DNA of 64,000 bases from Mayfieldus sp038040285 (GCA_038040285.1 JBBPIN010000008.1:1-64000); one strand, 5' to 3'; counted from the first letter of the stretch, positions 8,346 to 16,238 are shown. Numbers and translations: made by a program. Notes: generated from the letters alone by a model not told the origin.

Positions 8346-8445
8346 GATCCACGCCATGGGCGGCGACGACGTGATCTACGCGGGCACTGGGAACGACCGT
8401 GTCGTGGCCGGAGCCGGCCAGGACGTCATCTACGGCGGTCCGTAG
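8344..8445 (+). pseudogene. Remnant of an RTX (hemolysin-type calcium-binding) repeat protein
   Basis: A 33-codon frame from GTG 8344 to TAG 8445 encodes MGGDDVIYAGTGNDRVVAGAG and ends DVIYGGP. This is two to three units of the GGxGxDx nonapeptide of RTX calcium-binding repeats. An in-frame stop lies just upstream, so only the last repeats of a former secreted protein remain. It marks the left edge of a decayed accessory patch. Confidence 0.7.
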
Positions 8446-8529
8446 AGGAGCGGAGCCATTTCGCGTTGTTTCGGGGGGCAGGCGCCGTCGTAGCACAGCT
8501 AGGGGGCAGCGGACCCGCTCGCGTCTCCT

Positions 8530-8557
8530 GCGCTCGATAATCAGCGTTATGTGAAGT
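8530..8557. other. dif-like tyrosine recombinase (Xer) site
   Basis: An 11-6-11 layout is visible: left arm GCGCTCGATAA, spacer TCAGCG, right arm TTATGTGAAGT. The inner ATAA...TTAT palindrome and the TTATGT-AA-T right arm are the most conserved parts of bacterial dif sites; the left arm is weaker. It could be a dif relic, a mobile-element attachment site or chance. Confidence 0.35.
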
Positions 8558-8579
8558 CAGGCGAGAGAGCTGAGCCCCG

Positions 8580-8595
8580 ACGCCTGATTAGGCGT
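8580..8595 (-). terminator. Hairpin just after the SpoIIAA-like remnant
   Basis: Perfect 6-bp stem ACGCCT/AGGCGT with a 4-nt loop, two bases downstream of the TAA at 8598-8600 on the - strand. No T-tract follows, so termination efficiency is doubtful. Confidence 0.35.
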
Positions 8596-8597
8596 GA

Positions 8598-8852
8598 TTA
8601 CGCTGCCACCCAGGCTTTCGCCTCGTCGAGCTGCTCGGGGGCAAGCAGCTTCAGCTCCCCAGGCGCGATCCAGCCCAGGAGCTGCATTGTGCGACGCATC
8701 CAGTCCAGATCGGTGACTATCGCTGGGCACTTCCAGGCCAAACGCTCGAATACCTCGAACTTGATGTCGGCCTTGATGTCCTCCCATATCGCGCCCCCCG
8801 TGAGGCCCTCAAAGTCCCTCAGGCATGTCGGTGAATTCCTCGACCACGGCAC
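8598..8852 (-). pseudogene. N-terminally truncated SpoIIAA-like (STAS-fold) protein
   Basis: 84 aa. The sequence from DFEGLTGGAIWEDIKADIKF through PGELKLLAPEQLDEAKAW matches the C-terminal two thirds of SpoIIAA-like proteins, normally about 120 aa. Roughly 40 N-terminal residues are missing: the frame begins at GTG 8852 with non-family sequence, although an AGGAGG sits three bases upstream. It is probably a truncated remnant, but expression of a short protein is possible. Confidence 0.6.
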
Positions 8853-8917
8853 TCGCCTCCTCGTTCGCTGGAAGGTGGGTTAACGACGCCGCCCGCCTCT
8901 GAAGCGAAGTTAGCGCG

Positions 8918-9388
8918 TTATGCCTGCTCGGCGGGGAGCCGGCCGTCGATCACCCAGTCGGCGCGGCCCGACTCGAGCCAGCGCGAGAGCTGAGCCCCGT
9001 GTGCGGGGTCGTCGATGAGCACCCGACCCTGGATGCAGCGGCCGACCTCGACCAACGCCGCCTCGGAGACCAATCGGGTCTGCGGCCTCTCCCCTTCCAA
9101 CAGCTCGTCGTCCTCGGCGACGTGGCGGCGCGCCGCCTCGGCGACCCAGGTGCTCCAGACCTCGGGCCTCGGCTCCACATACGGCGTCGATTCGACGTCG
9201 ATCGCGACCATGCCGCCGTCCTGCGGGGTGCCCACGATCGCGGACCCGGTCCGGATGCCCTCGATGCCGCCGATCCGGAACCGGCGCGGCACGTACACGC
9301 TCGGCGTGCGGCTCCTGGTCGCCTCGAAGCTCCTGGTCGCCAACTTGACGGCGGACTTGGGGATCGCTCCCTGACTTTCTTGCAGCAT
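8918..9388 (-). CDS. Hypothetical protein, family not recognised
   Basis: 156 aa, ATG at 9388. Features: a basic start (AVKLATRSFEATRSRTPSV), then YVPRRFRIGGIEGIRTGSAIVG, an acidic central helix-rich region, and the ending LIDDPAHGAQLSRWLESGRADWVIDGRLPAEQA. No membrane segment, signal peptide or catalytic motif. It lies in a patch of broken genes, transcribed in the same direction as the SpoIIAA remnant. The competing frame 8910-9410 is arginine-rich and looks like a shadow. Confidence 0.55.
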   Translation of the reverse strand: MLQESQGAIPKSAVKLATRSFEATRSRTPSVYVPRRFRIGGIEGIRTGSAIVGTPQDGGMVAIDVESTPYVEPRPEVWSTWVAEAARRHVAEDDELLEGERPQTRLVSEAALVEVGRCIQGRVLIDDPAHGAQLSRWLESGRADWVIDGRLPAEQA

Positions 9389-9503
9389 TGGGGAAGTTTC
9401 GCCCTTTCATGGCGCGGGCTGAAGGGCTCTGGACGGATTACCGAAAAATTGGTAGGCGACGTGCATTGTTAGGGGACCGACCTCCGGCTTCTAATCTGAT
9501 CGG

Positions 9504-10148
9504 GTGTCCTCAGCCGAGCCAACGCCGCACGGGCACTCTCACGGTCTAGTCGACGCCAGCATCAAGCGCTCTCGAGCCGGTCTGCGCGCGGTCGCGCTCT
9601 CGCTCTGTGTTCTCGGCTTGGCCGCCGCTGTACAGGTGCTGATCTTTGTCTCAACCGGCAGCATCGCGCTGCTCGCCGATCTGATCCACAATTTCGGCGA
9701 CGCGCTGACTGCGATTCCGCTCGGGATCGCCTTTCTGTTGCGCTCGGACCGGGCTGAGCGCTACGCCGGCCTGTTTGTCGTCGCCGTGATCTTCATCAGC
9801 GCATGCGTGGCAGGCTACGAAGCCGTTGACCGCCTGCTGCACCCGAGCGCACCCGATCACCTGCCGGCGCTGGCACTGGCGGGTGCGGTGGGATTCGCGG
9901 GCAACTGGGTCGCCGCGATCCTTCGTTTGCACGCCGGGCGACGGCTGGACAGCCCGGCGCTGATCGCGGACGGCAATCACGCGCGCGCCGATGCCTACGT
10001 CAGCCTCGCAGTGATTGGAACGGCCATCTTCGTGGCCCTCGGCGCCTCGGTCGCCGACCCGCTGATCGGCCTTGCGATCACCGCCGTGATCCTGCGGATC
10101 ACCTGGCAGTCGTGGCGGACGGTGCGTCGGCCCCTTCACCCCCACTAG
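9504..10148 (+). CDS. Cation diffusion facilitator (CDF) metal exporter, short form
   Basis: 214-aa membrane protein with a metal-binding-looking start (HGHSHG) and about six membrane segments. Both transport-site pairs are present: His62/Asp66 in IHNFGDALT and His159/Asp163 in NHARADAYVS, consistent with divalent cation/H+ antiport. The C-terminal cytoplasmic domain of typical CDFs (about 300 aa) is absent. GTG start at 9504. It is tail-to-tail with the permease gene and overlaps it by 50 bp, next to a CsoR regulator, suggesting a metal-resistance role. Confidence 0.85.
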   Translation: MSSAEPTPHGHSHGLVDASIKRSRAGLRAVALSLCVLGLAAAVQVLIFVSTGSIALLADLIHNFGDALTAIPLGIAFLLRSDRAERYAGLFVVAVIFISACVAGYEAVDRLLHPSAPDHLPALALAGAVGFAGNWVAAILRLHAGRRLDSPALIADGNHARADAYVSLAVIGTAIFVALGASVADPLIGLAITAVILRITWQSWRTVRRPLHPH

Positions 10149-11379
10149 CCGTGTGAGGCCTGTAGCGCGCCGGCTCGGCCTCGTATGCGTGCAGGCAGTG
10201 CTCTGAGCAGAAGTAGAGGGTCTCCCCTGCGACCTCCTTGCGGACCGCCTTCTGCCGATCGACCCTCATCCCGCAGACGGGGTCGGTTGCGCCCCGCCGT
10301 CTGGTCATCCAGAAGAGCGCCGCGAAGACGATCAGGCCGAAGACGTTGAGAAAGAGCTTGTAGTCGATCTCGACCGATCCGAAGATGTCGTCGCGGCTCG
10401 GCCGTGTGGTTGGGATGACGTCCGCGGCGCTGAACATTCCGTCGACGATCAGGGCGGCGATCACCATGGTCACGAACATCAGCGCCGAGATCCGCAGCGC
10501 GAAGGCCCATCCGTAGTACTTGCGGTAGGCAAGCACGATCGGCAGCACGATCAGGTCGGCGAAGATGAAGGCCATCACGCCGGCGAAGCTGATCCCGCCG
10601 GACCACAGCACCGCCGCCAGGGGCACGTTGCCGATCGAGCAGACGAAGCTGAGCACGGCGATCAGGGGGCCGACGATCACGTTCTCGATCGTCTCCAGCG
10701 CCGGCGGCGCGTCATGGACGAATAGCCCGTTGAAGAAGTCGTTTCCCAGCAGGCCGATGAACCCGGCCAGAAAGAAGCCGATCGAGATCTCCTTCCAGAG
10801 CATCTGCCAATCGCCGCGGAAGTTGTGGGCGACGTCGGACCAGGCGGATGCCGACGTCAGCCGCGCGCGCCAACCCATCCGCTCGCCGGCCGTGTGGTGC
10901 TGATGGCCGGTGTCCGCCTCCCGCGCGTGCTCGCGAGCCTGCTCCTCGAGTCGCCGCGAGACGAAAACCCGCAGCATCGCGACCATCAAGACGATCATCA
11001 CGATGCCGCCGACGTACTCGGCGAGCGTGAACTGCCAGCCGATCAGCACCCACAGCACCAGCCCGAGCTCCCAGACCAGATTCGTCGATGCGAACTGGAA
11101 GGCCAGCGCCGAGGCGGCCGAGGCGCCCTTCTGAAACAGGGACTTGGCGATCGCGATCGCCGCGTAGGAACACGATGAAGACGCGGCGCCCAGCCCGGTA
11201 GCCCAAGCGATCGGCCGTGGTCCCGATCCCGACAGCGCCGACTCGATCCGCCCACGCGGCACCCAGGCCTGCACGATCGCCGAGATGGCGAACCCCAACA
11301 CCAGCGCCCACCAGACTTCGTAGGCCATCAGGAGAGACTGCTTAAAACCCTCCCCCACCGTGCTGAGAACGTCACCCAT
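10099..11379 (-). CDS. Permease (COG0701/ArsP-like) fused to a C-terminal YHS metal-binding domain
   Basis: 426 aa. The N-terminal 350 residues are a multi-helix permease of the DUF318/COG0701 group, with paired signatures GAASSSCSYAAIAIAKSLF and VCSIGNVPLAAVLW, and a His-rich loop (GHQHH). The last 75 residues are a YHS domain: DPVCGMRV and YFCSEHCLHAYEAEPARY. YHS domains bind copper or other soft metals, so this is probably a metal or metalloid exporter. ATG at 11379 is preceded by AGGAAGGG. The CsoR operator lies in the 53-bp gap to csoR, so it is probably co-regulated. Confidence 0.82.
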   Translation of the reverse strand: MGDVLSTVGEGFKQSLLMAYEVWWALVLGFAISAIVQAWVPRGRIESALSGSGPRPIAWATGLGAASSSCSYAAIAIAKSLFQKGASAASALAFQFASTNLVWELGLVLWVLIGWQFTLAEYVGGIVMIVLMVAMLRVFVSRRLEEQAREHAREADTGHQHHTAGERMGWRARLTSASAWSDVAHNFRGDWQMLWKEISIGFFLAGFIGLLGNDFFNGLFVHDAPPALETIENVIVGPLIAVLSFVCSIGNVPLAAVLWSGGISFAGVMAFIFADLIVLPIVLAYRKYYGWAFALRISALMFVTMVIAALIVDGMFSAADVIPTTRPSRDDIFGSVEIDYKLFLNVFGLIVFAALFWMTRRRGATDPVCGMRVDRQKAVRKEVAGETLYFCSEHCLHAYEAEPARYRPHTASGGEGADAPSATTAR

Positions 11380-11397
11380 GACGTAGGCCCTTCCTAG

Positions 11398-11426
11398 TTG
11401 ACGTGGATACCCTACCAGGGTATCCT
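11398..11426 (+). promoter_or_regulatory. csoR promoter with CsoR operator in the spacer
   Basis: A perfect inverted repeat with 9-bp arms, GGATACCCT (11405-11413) and AGGGTATCC (11417-11425), is separated by ACC. It fills the spacer between a -35 TTGACG (11398-11403) and a -10 TATCCT (11421-11426), 17 bp apart. This is the expected geometry for repression by a CsoR-type tetramer. It also lies upstream of the divergent permease gene. Confidence 0.8.
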
Positions 11427-11432
11427 AGCGGC

Positions 11433-11717
11433 ATGAACGTAACTCCCGGATACAAAGCATCGAAGACCCAGCTGCTTCAGCGCCTCGCCCGCGTTGAAGG
11501 GCAAGTGCGCGGCGTGACCCGAATGGTCGAGCAAGACCGCTACTGCATCGACGTCATCACTCAGATCCAAGCCGCTCAGGCGGCGCTCGACAAGATCGCC
11601 CTTGGGCTGCTCGACGATCATGCTCGGAACTGCATGAGCGGGCGGGTCAGCAGCTCGAAGCGCGACGAGCAGGTCGAAGAACTGATGGGCGCTGTCGGAC
11701 GGCTCGTGTCCCGCTAG
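11433..11717 (+). CDS. csoR: CsoR-family metal-sensing repressor
   Basis: 94-aa all-helical DUF156/CsoR repressor. The Cu(I) ligand set is conserved: Cys38 (DRYCIDV), His63 and Cys67 (DDHARNC), the C-H-C pattern of copper sensors rather than the pattern of RcnR. ATG 11433 was chosen over an upstream in-frame codon at 11403 because that extension would run through the operator. The ATG begins about where transcription should start (six bases after the -10) and lacks a Shine-Dalgarno sequence, so the mRNA is probably leaderless. Predicted to repress itself and the permease-YHS gene. Confidence 0.9.
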   Translation: MNVTPGYKASKTQLLQRLARVEGQVRGVTRMVEQDRYCIDVITQIQAAQAALDKIALGLLDDHARNCMSGRVSSSKRDEQVEELMGAVGRLVSR

Positions 11718-11753
11718 CGCATCTCCGAGCCGTTCAGCCGTCCGGAATAGAAC

Positions 11754-12401
11754 GTGCCTAACTCGATAGGGGCAAACTCAGACAAGGCTCGGGCCAAGTA
11801 CCGGCGGCTCGCGCGCACCTACGACCTTCGCCTCACGGTGGGGCGCGGCCTGCACCGCGCTGTTGTTCGATTGGCTCCCCGGCCGGGCGAAACCGTAGTC
11901 GACGTTGGCTGCGGAACGGGACTCTCCTTTGAACTGCTCGCGCGCGGGGTCGGCGCCGAGGGTCGGGTCGTCGGTGTGGAGCTGAGCCCCGAGATGCTCC
12001 GTCAGGCAGAGTTGCGGGTGCAGCGCGAGGGGTGGGGCAACATCACGTTGATCAACGCTTCGGCTCAAGAGGCGGAGTTGCCCGCCGAGTGCGATGCCGC
12101 CCTGTTCGTTCTCACCCACGACATGATGCGCTCCAGGGAGGCGCTGGTCAATGTGCTCGGGGCAATGAAACCCGGAGGACGGGTGGTTGCGGCCGGTAGC
12201 AGGCGCCCGCCCTCGTGGACAGGGCCGCTGCGCGCCTATGTGTGGCTGAAGGCGCGGCGCTACGTGACGACGTTCGAGGGGTTCGCTGCACCCTGGAGTC
12301 TGCTCGCGGAGTTGGTGCCGAACCTCGACGTGCAGCCCATACTCCTCGGTGCGGCCTACGTCGCCAGTGGGACCCTGGACCCGATTCCGCGAGGATCGTG
12401 A
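11754..12401 (+). CDS. Class I SAM-dependent methyltransferase
   Basis: 215 aa, GTG start. Motif I is VVDVGCGTGLSFELLA, motif II GVELSPEM, and the post-I region LGAMKPGGRVVAAGSRR, which fits the UbiE/Methyltransf_11-25 type. The C-terminal half is hydrophobic and Trp/Tyr-rich (GPLRAYVWLKARRYVTTFEGF), hinting at a lipid or quinone substrate. It lies 36 bp after csoR and just before a diverged relative, so the pair is probably a tandem duplication. Confidence 0.78.
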   Translation: MPNSIGANSDKARAKYRRLARTYDLRLTVGRGLHRAVVRLAPRPGETVVDVGCGTGLSFELLARGVGAEGRVVGVELSPEMLRQAELRVQREGWGNITLINASAQEAELPAECDAALFVLTHDMMRSREALVNVLGAMKPGGRVVAAGSRRPPSWTGPLRAYVWLKARRYVTTFEGFAAPWSLLAELVPNLDVQPILLGAAYVASGTLDPIPRGS

Positions 12402-12410
12402 ACGGTTGAA

Positions 12411-13073
12411 GTGGCGGCCGGCCGCACGAACGACCGATCCGACCAGCCGCACATCCGTGCTGCTTATGCAAGGCAGGCCCGCCTTCGCATCTACGACCCC
12501 TTGCTCCGACTCGGCCTCCTCGGCAGCCGCTCCCAGACACGGCGCCGCATGGTGGATCACCTCGGGCTTGCTGCGGGTGATCGGGTGCTCGACATCGGCT
12601 GTGGAACCGGGCTGAACTTCGAGGCTCTGGAGGCGGCAGTCGGCCCCGGCGGGGAGGTCGTCGGGCTCGACGCAACTCCCGAGATGCTCGAACTCGCACA
12701 GGCGCGCTAGGACCGCCGCGGGTGGCGGAACGTTCATCTGGTCGAGGACGATGCCGCCGCGCTGCCCTTCGACGATCGGAGCTTCGCGGCAGCCTGCAGC
12801 ACGCTCGCGCTTTCCGGCGTCCCGGAGTGGCGTAACGCGCTCAGTGAGGCGTGGAGGGTGACAATGCCCGGTGGCCGCCTTGCGTTCATCGAAGTCTCCC
12901 GGCTGCGCGGGCCCTGGAGGCTTACGGCCTTGCATCCGCTGTACAGGTGGTTGTACGCATGGCAGCCACCAGGGCCCGACGTCGGCGAGGCGCTCGCGCA
13001 GCTGACACACCCAGTGGGCGCAGAAACCGCGCTAGGCGGCATCTGGACGATCCTCTGGGTCGGAAAGGACTAG
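12411..13073 (+). pseudogene. Second methyltransferase, interrupted by an in-frame TAG
   Basis: A 220-codon frame from GTG 12411 to TAG 13073 encodes a complete methyltransferase (VLDIGCGTGLNFEALE, GLDATPEM, then LVEDDAAALPFDDRSF and VTMPGGRLAFIEVSR) except for a TAG at 12708-12710, codon 100. The two sides are in the same frame, so the lesion is a single nonsense codon, not a frameshift; the motif order continues without loss. It is either a recent pseudogene, a base-call error or a readthrough site. Tandem with the methyltransferase at 11754. Confidence 0.75.
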
Positions 13074-13444
13074 ACCGGAACGCGATCCCGCTTGCGGCGG
13101 CTGACCTCTTCCCAGTAGCGGCGCTCGAACTCGCCCCAGTCGATCGGGAACGGCGATGGATCGCCGCCGGAGGGCGGCGGCCCGTCGTCGTCGATCTCCT
13201 CGCCCCCGTCGTCGGGGTCGGATCGACTGTGCAGCAGCATCGCGCAGGAGCTTGTCGCCATCACCGCCAGCGCGTAGGCGGAGCCCTTGGCAAGCTCCGC
13301 GGCGGTCTCGATCGCCCAGACGAGCGCTGGCACGAATGCAACCGCGCAGACGCACGCGACTGTGACGATTGCGGGGCGGTCAGACTCGCGGCAGCCCCAA
13401 GCCCAGCCCCCTAGTACGAACAGCGGAGGAAAGACGTAGAGCAC
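13070..13444 (-). CDS. Small membrane protein, unknown
   Basis: 124 aa, GTG start. The first 75 residues form two or three hydrophobic segments (VFPPLFVLGGWAWGC, AIVTVACVCAVAFVPALVW, AYALAVMATSSCAMLL), followed by an acidic, proline-rich linker and a charged tail ending RRKRDRVPV. No family recognised. Convergent with the interrupted methyltransferase (4-bp overlap). Confidence 0.55.
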   Translation of the reverse strand: MLYVFPPLFVLGGWAWGCRESDRPAIVTVACVCAVAFVPALVWAIETAAELAKGSAYALAVMATSSCAMLLHSRSDPDDGGEEIDDDGPPPSGGDPSPFPIDWGEFERRYWEEVSRRKRDRVPV

Positions 13445-13506
13445 GGCTCCAGCTTAGCGCTGGATCTGGCGTTTCGGCGGCTCGGCGCCGAGGCCGCCGG
13501 AGCGGG

Positions 13507-13794
13507 TCAGGCGGAGGAGAGCTCCTCGACGATTTGCGCCGCGTAGTAGTCCTCCCACTTCCCCTCCGGACTCTCGGCCGTGTAGTCCTTGTCGAGCTTG
13601 ACCAGCATGTAGACCAGCTCGCTGCGCACCGGTGGGGCACCAAGCAGGTCGGGCAGCTCGGACAACTTGATCAGCCAGTCCGCGTACCAGGAGGCCCAGT
13701 CATCGTCGGCGCCGTCGGTGATCCTGAACACCTGGTGGTGGGTCTCACCGGCCTCGTGGAGAAGGTCGCTGACTTTCTTGGCGTTGTCGTTCAT
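13507..13794 (-). CDS. Small conserved hypothetical protein
   Basis: 95 aa, ATG 13794, soluble and acidic. The DGADDDWASWYADWLIKLSEL region is rich in Trp/Tyr and looks like a conserved core. No known catalytic motif. It follows the 234-aa hypothetical gene by two bases, so the two form a transcription unit. Confidence 0.65.
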   Translation of the reverse strand: MNDNAKKVSDLLHEAGETHHQVFRITDGADDDWASWYADWLIKLSELPDLLGAPPVRSELVYMLVKLDKDYTAESPEGKWEDYYAAQIVEELSSA

Positions 13795-13796
13795 CG

Positions 13797-14501
13797 TCAG
13801 ACCTCCAGTTTGTCCAGGGCTTCCTTGCGTCTACGGCAGAACTCGAGCGCCGCGGCCAATTGGTCATCCGCCCCAACCAGCTCTGAGTAGTCCAGCTCCG
13901 CGCCTGTGAAGCCTTTGCCGTTCCACAGCTCGCCTTCGGGTTTCGCGGTCCAGGGCCCGACGTAGAGATAGGGCTCCTCGTGGTCGTCGTCCCCGGGCGA
14001 GAGGCCATAGTTGGCGCGCTTGCCGGCCTCCTCGGCGCCCATCTCGATCGCGATGTCGAAATGCTCGGGCCAAAGGGTTGGTGGGGTTGCGGCGTCGTCT
14101 GCGCCCGCCTCGCCGCGCAGCGCCTCCAGGAGCGGGTCGCCGAACCCGTACCAGCGCCCCAGTGCGCTGGAGGACTCCGGGTCGATGCTCAGGGACTCCG
14201 CGTCAAGCTCGAGGTCGTCGGGCAGCAGGTCGACGGCGAGCTCGGCGGCGGCGCGCAGCGTCGTGATCGGTTCGCGGCGCTCCTCCCCGCCCACCACGAC
14301 GACCAGGTCTGCGCCCTCGACCCGGACCTGGGCGTCGTCGGGTCCGAATGCGGGGGTGCCGAACCCACCCGGAGTTGCGATCAGCGAGAACTCGCCGCTG
14401 ACGTGCTCGCGGGTCAGCTTGATGACCTGCTCGGCAAGCCTGTGAAGGCCCTGCATGGTTTGTGCAAAGGACGCCGGGAGCGGCTGAAGTTCCGGGGCCA
14501 T
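13797..14501 (-). CDS. Hypothetical protein, soluble and acidic
   Basis: 234 aa. It begins with a helical stretch (QTMQGLHRLAEQVIKLTREHV), then a beta-rich centre and a Trp/Tyr-containing end (EPYLYVGPWTAKPEGELWNGKGF). No signal peptide, no membrane helix, no motif I can assign. The start is 23 codons after a possible GTG-type extension; ATG 14501 is preferred. It is the first gene of the unit with the 95-aa protein. Confidence 0.6.
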   Translation of the reverse strand: MAPELQPLPASFAQTMQGLHRLAEQVIKLTREHVSGEFSLIATPGGFGTPAFGPDDAQVRVEGADLVVVVGGEERREPITTLRAAAELAVDLLPDDLELDAESLSIDPESSSALGRWYGFGDPLLEALRGEAGADDAATPPTLWPEHFDIAIEMGAEEAGKRANYGLSPGDDDHEEPYLYVGPWTAKPEGELWNGKGFTGAELDYSELVGADDQLAAALEFCRRRKEALDKLEV

Positions 14502-14636
14502 CGAAGGATCGTCCGTTGAGGTCGCCGATCGTTACAGCCAACGTAACGAATCAAGGGCAATGCGCGACTGGATGCAATGAGCTCACTGGCCGCCACGTTG
14601 CGCCTGGGAGGCCTGGGGCGCGAATATAGGCCCGGC

Positions 14637-15303
14637 ATGTCGTGGCTGAAGGAGCGCCTGGGACGCGGGGACACGGAGACTGAGCTGGTCGAGCGGTTGC
14701 GCGACGGCGACGAGCAGGCGTTCTCGGATCTCGTCGACGAACACGGCGCGACGATGCTTTCGGGTCACGCGCCTTTACGTGCGCGACCGAGCGGTTGCCG
14801 AGGAGGTCGTGCAGGAGACCTGGCTCGCGGTGCTGAACGGGATCGACTCCTTCGAGGGCCGCTCGACGCTGAAAACCTGGATCTTTCGCATCCTCGCCAA
14901 CCGTGCCAAGACCCGGGCCGAGCGCGAGGGCCGCAGCGTCCCGCTCTCGGCGATCCTGGCAACCGACGCGGCCACGGGCGAGCCATCGCTCGACCCGGAC
15001 CGCTTCTTTGGCCTCGACCATTCCCAACGGCCGTTCCACTGGGCGGCGCCACCCCGCGATTGGCCGCACGACCGGGTGTTGGAGCGCGAGACCCTGGAGC
15101 TGGTCCGATCGACGATCGACACGCTCCCCGACACCCAGCGCGAGGTGATCCGCCTGCGCGACGTCGAGGGCTGGGACCCCGAGGAGGTGGCGGAGGCGCT
15201 GGAGATCAGCGACGGCAACCAGCGGGTGCTGCTGCACCGCGCCCGCAGCAAGGTCCGCGCCGCCCTCGAGAGCTACCTCGATCCGGAGCTGAGCCCTTCA
15301 TGA
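14637..15303 (+). pseudogene. ECF RNA polymerase sigma factor, frameshifted at 14758-14760
   Basis: Region 2 begins in the first frame (ELVERLRDGDEQAFSDLVDEHGATM). From 14761 the next frame continues with RVTRLYVRDRAVAEEVVQETW and later region 4 (LPDTQREVIRLRDVEGWDPEEVAEAL). One extra T in the TTT at 14758-14760 explains the break; removing it gives a normal ECF sigma of about 221 aa starting at ATG 14637. Its stop overlaps the anti-sigma start (ATGA). Whether the lesion is real cannot be told from the sequence. Confidence 0.85.
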
Positions 15304-15570
15304 CCCAGGTCCTCGACGACATCACCTGTCGCGAGCTGGTCGAGCTGATCACCGACTATCTCGAGGGCGCGCTCTCGGACGCCGACCGGACACGTTTCGC
15401 CGTGCACCTCGAGATCTGTGGCGCCTGCCGCACCTACATCGAGCAGATGCGGCTGACGATCGAGGCCAGCGGACGGGCTCACGGAGCAGGCCCTGGAGCC
15501 CTCCGCCCGCGAAGCGTTGATGGACGCCTTCCGCGACTGGAACCGCAGCCGCCCAAACCCAAGGCTCTAG
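15300..15570 (+). pseudogene. Anti-sigma factor with zf-HC2 domain, frameshifted at 15475-15477
   Basis: The N-terminal ~60 residues are a zinc-binding anti-sigma domain: the ITCRELVELITDYLEG start, then the HxxxCxxC motif in HLEICGACRTY. As written the frame runs to 15584 with a proline-rich tail. Removing one G from the GGG at 15475-15477 restores LTEQALEPSAREALMDAF and RDWNRSRPNPRL, ending at 15570 (about 89 aa), the family's usual short C-terminus. No membrane helix, so it would be a cytosolic anti-sigma. Overlaps the sigma gene by four bases. Confidence 0.8.
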
Positions 15571-15587
15571 CGACCAGCGCCTAGCGA

Positions 15588-16238
15588 CTAGCCGACATGG
15601 GCCATGTGCTCCCAGCCCTCTACGGTGTTGCCCTCTGGCGGAATCGGGTTCTCCTTCAGGATTCGCGCCAGGTGGACGACGTTGTGGGCCATCCAGGTCG
15701 AGGTCTTCTGGGTGTAGGCATGGTCCTGCCCATTCGCCTCCAGGAACGACGGGCCCGGACCGGCGTCGCCGACCCAGTAGGTGTCCGCGTTGGGCGGGAT
15801 CGTGAAACCGAGGTGGGTCAGGTTGAAGAGCGTGGTCTCCGAGCACGCGTGCGCGCCATCCTCGTTTCCGGTCACCACCACGCCACCGACCTTGTTGTAC
15901 ATCGGGTACTGGCCGGCCTCGTTGGTCTCCGCGTAGATTCCGTCGAGTCGCTCGATCACCAGCTGGGCGACACTCGAGCGCACGCCGAACCAGATCGACA
16001 TCGCCATGATCAGGATGTCGGCGGCCTTGATCTTGTCGAGGATCTCGGGCCACTGGTCGCCCTCCCCCATGTCCGACACAACCCCGAAAGGGATGTTGTA
16101 GTCGACCGGGCGAATCACCTCCGACTCCACGCCCAGCTCGTCGAAGTGGGCGCGGACCATCTTGATCAGCCCCTCGGTGTTGGACTCCTCGGGGGACTTC
16201 TTCAGGGTGCAGTTGAGAAACAGCGCATTGAGTTTCAT
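15588..16238 (-). CDS. NADPH-dependent FMN reductase/flavodoxin-like protein
   Basis: 216 aa. Flavodoxin-like Rossmann start (LNALFLNCTLKKSPEESNTEG), the central ADILIMAMSIWFGVRSSVAQ and GGVVVTGNEDGAH segments that bind FMN phosphate and the isoalloxazine ring, and a C-terminal helix. Predicted flavin-dependent oxidoreductase (NADPH-dependent FMN reductase group). Convergent with the sigma/anti-sigma pair; divergent from the antiporter gene. Confidence 0.78.
   Translation of the reverse strand: MKLNALFLNCTLKKSPEESNTEGLIKMVRAHFDELGVESEVIRPVDYNIPFGVVSDMGEGDQWPEILDKIKAADILIMAMSIWFGVRSSVAQLVIERLDGIYAETNEAGQYPMYNKVGGVVVTGNEDGAHACSETTLFNLTHLGFTIPPNADTYWVGDAGPGPSFLEANGQDHAYTQKTSTWMAHNVVHLARILKENPIPPEGNTVEGWEHMAHVG

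Larger units (their letters stand above)
8446..8597. other. Gene-free accessory stretch
   Basis: No credible coding frame was found. It contains a dif-like site (8530-8557) and a hairpin (8580-8595), described separately. Visibly A/T-richer patches occur here than in the neighbouring genes. Confidence 0.5.

Noticed and set aside
8878..8923. Possible integron attC between two small genes
   Set aside because: The R-box-like motifs are imperfect and the span (46 bp) is shorter than known attC sites; mentioned only as part of the accessory-patch finding.
8565..8999. A shared 15-mer (8565-8579 and 8985-8999)
   Set aside because: The match does not extend beyond the 15 bases by eye, so it is weak evidence for duplication; kept only as a note.
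11778..13010. A 410-codon open frame on the - strand
   Set aside because: It runs antisense through both methyltransferases, which have clear SAM motifs on the + strand.
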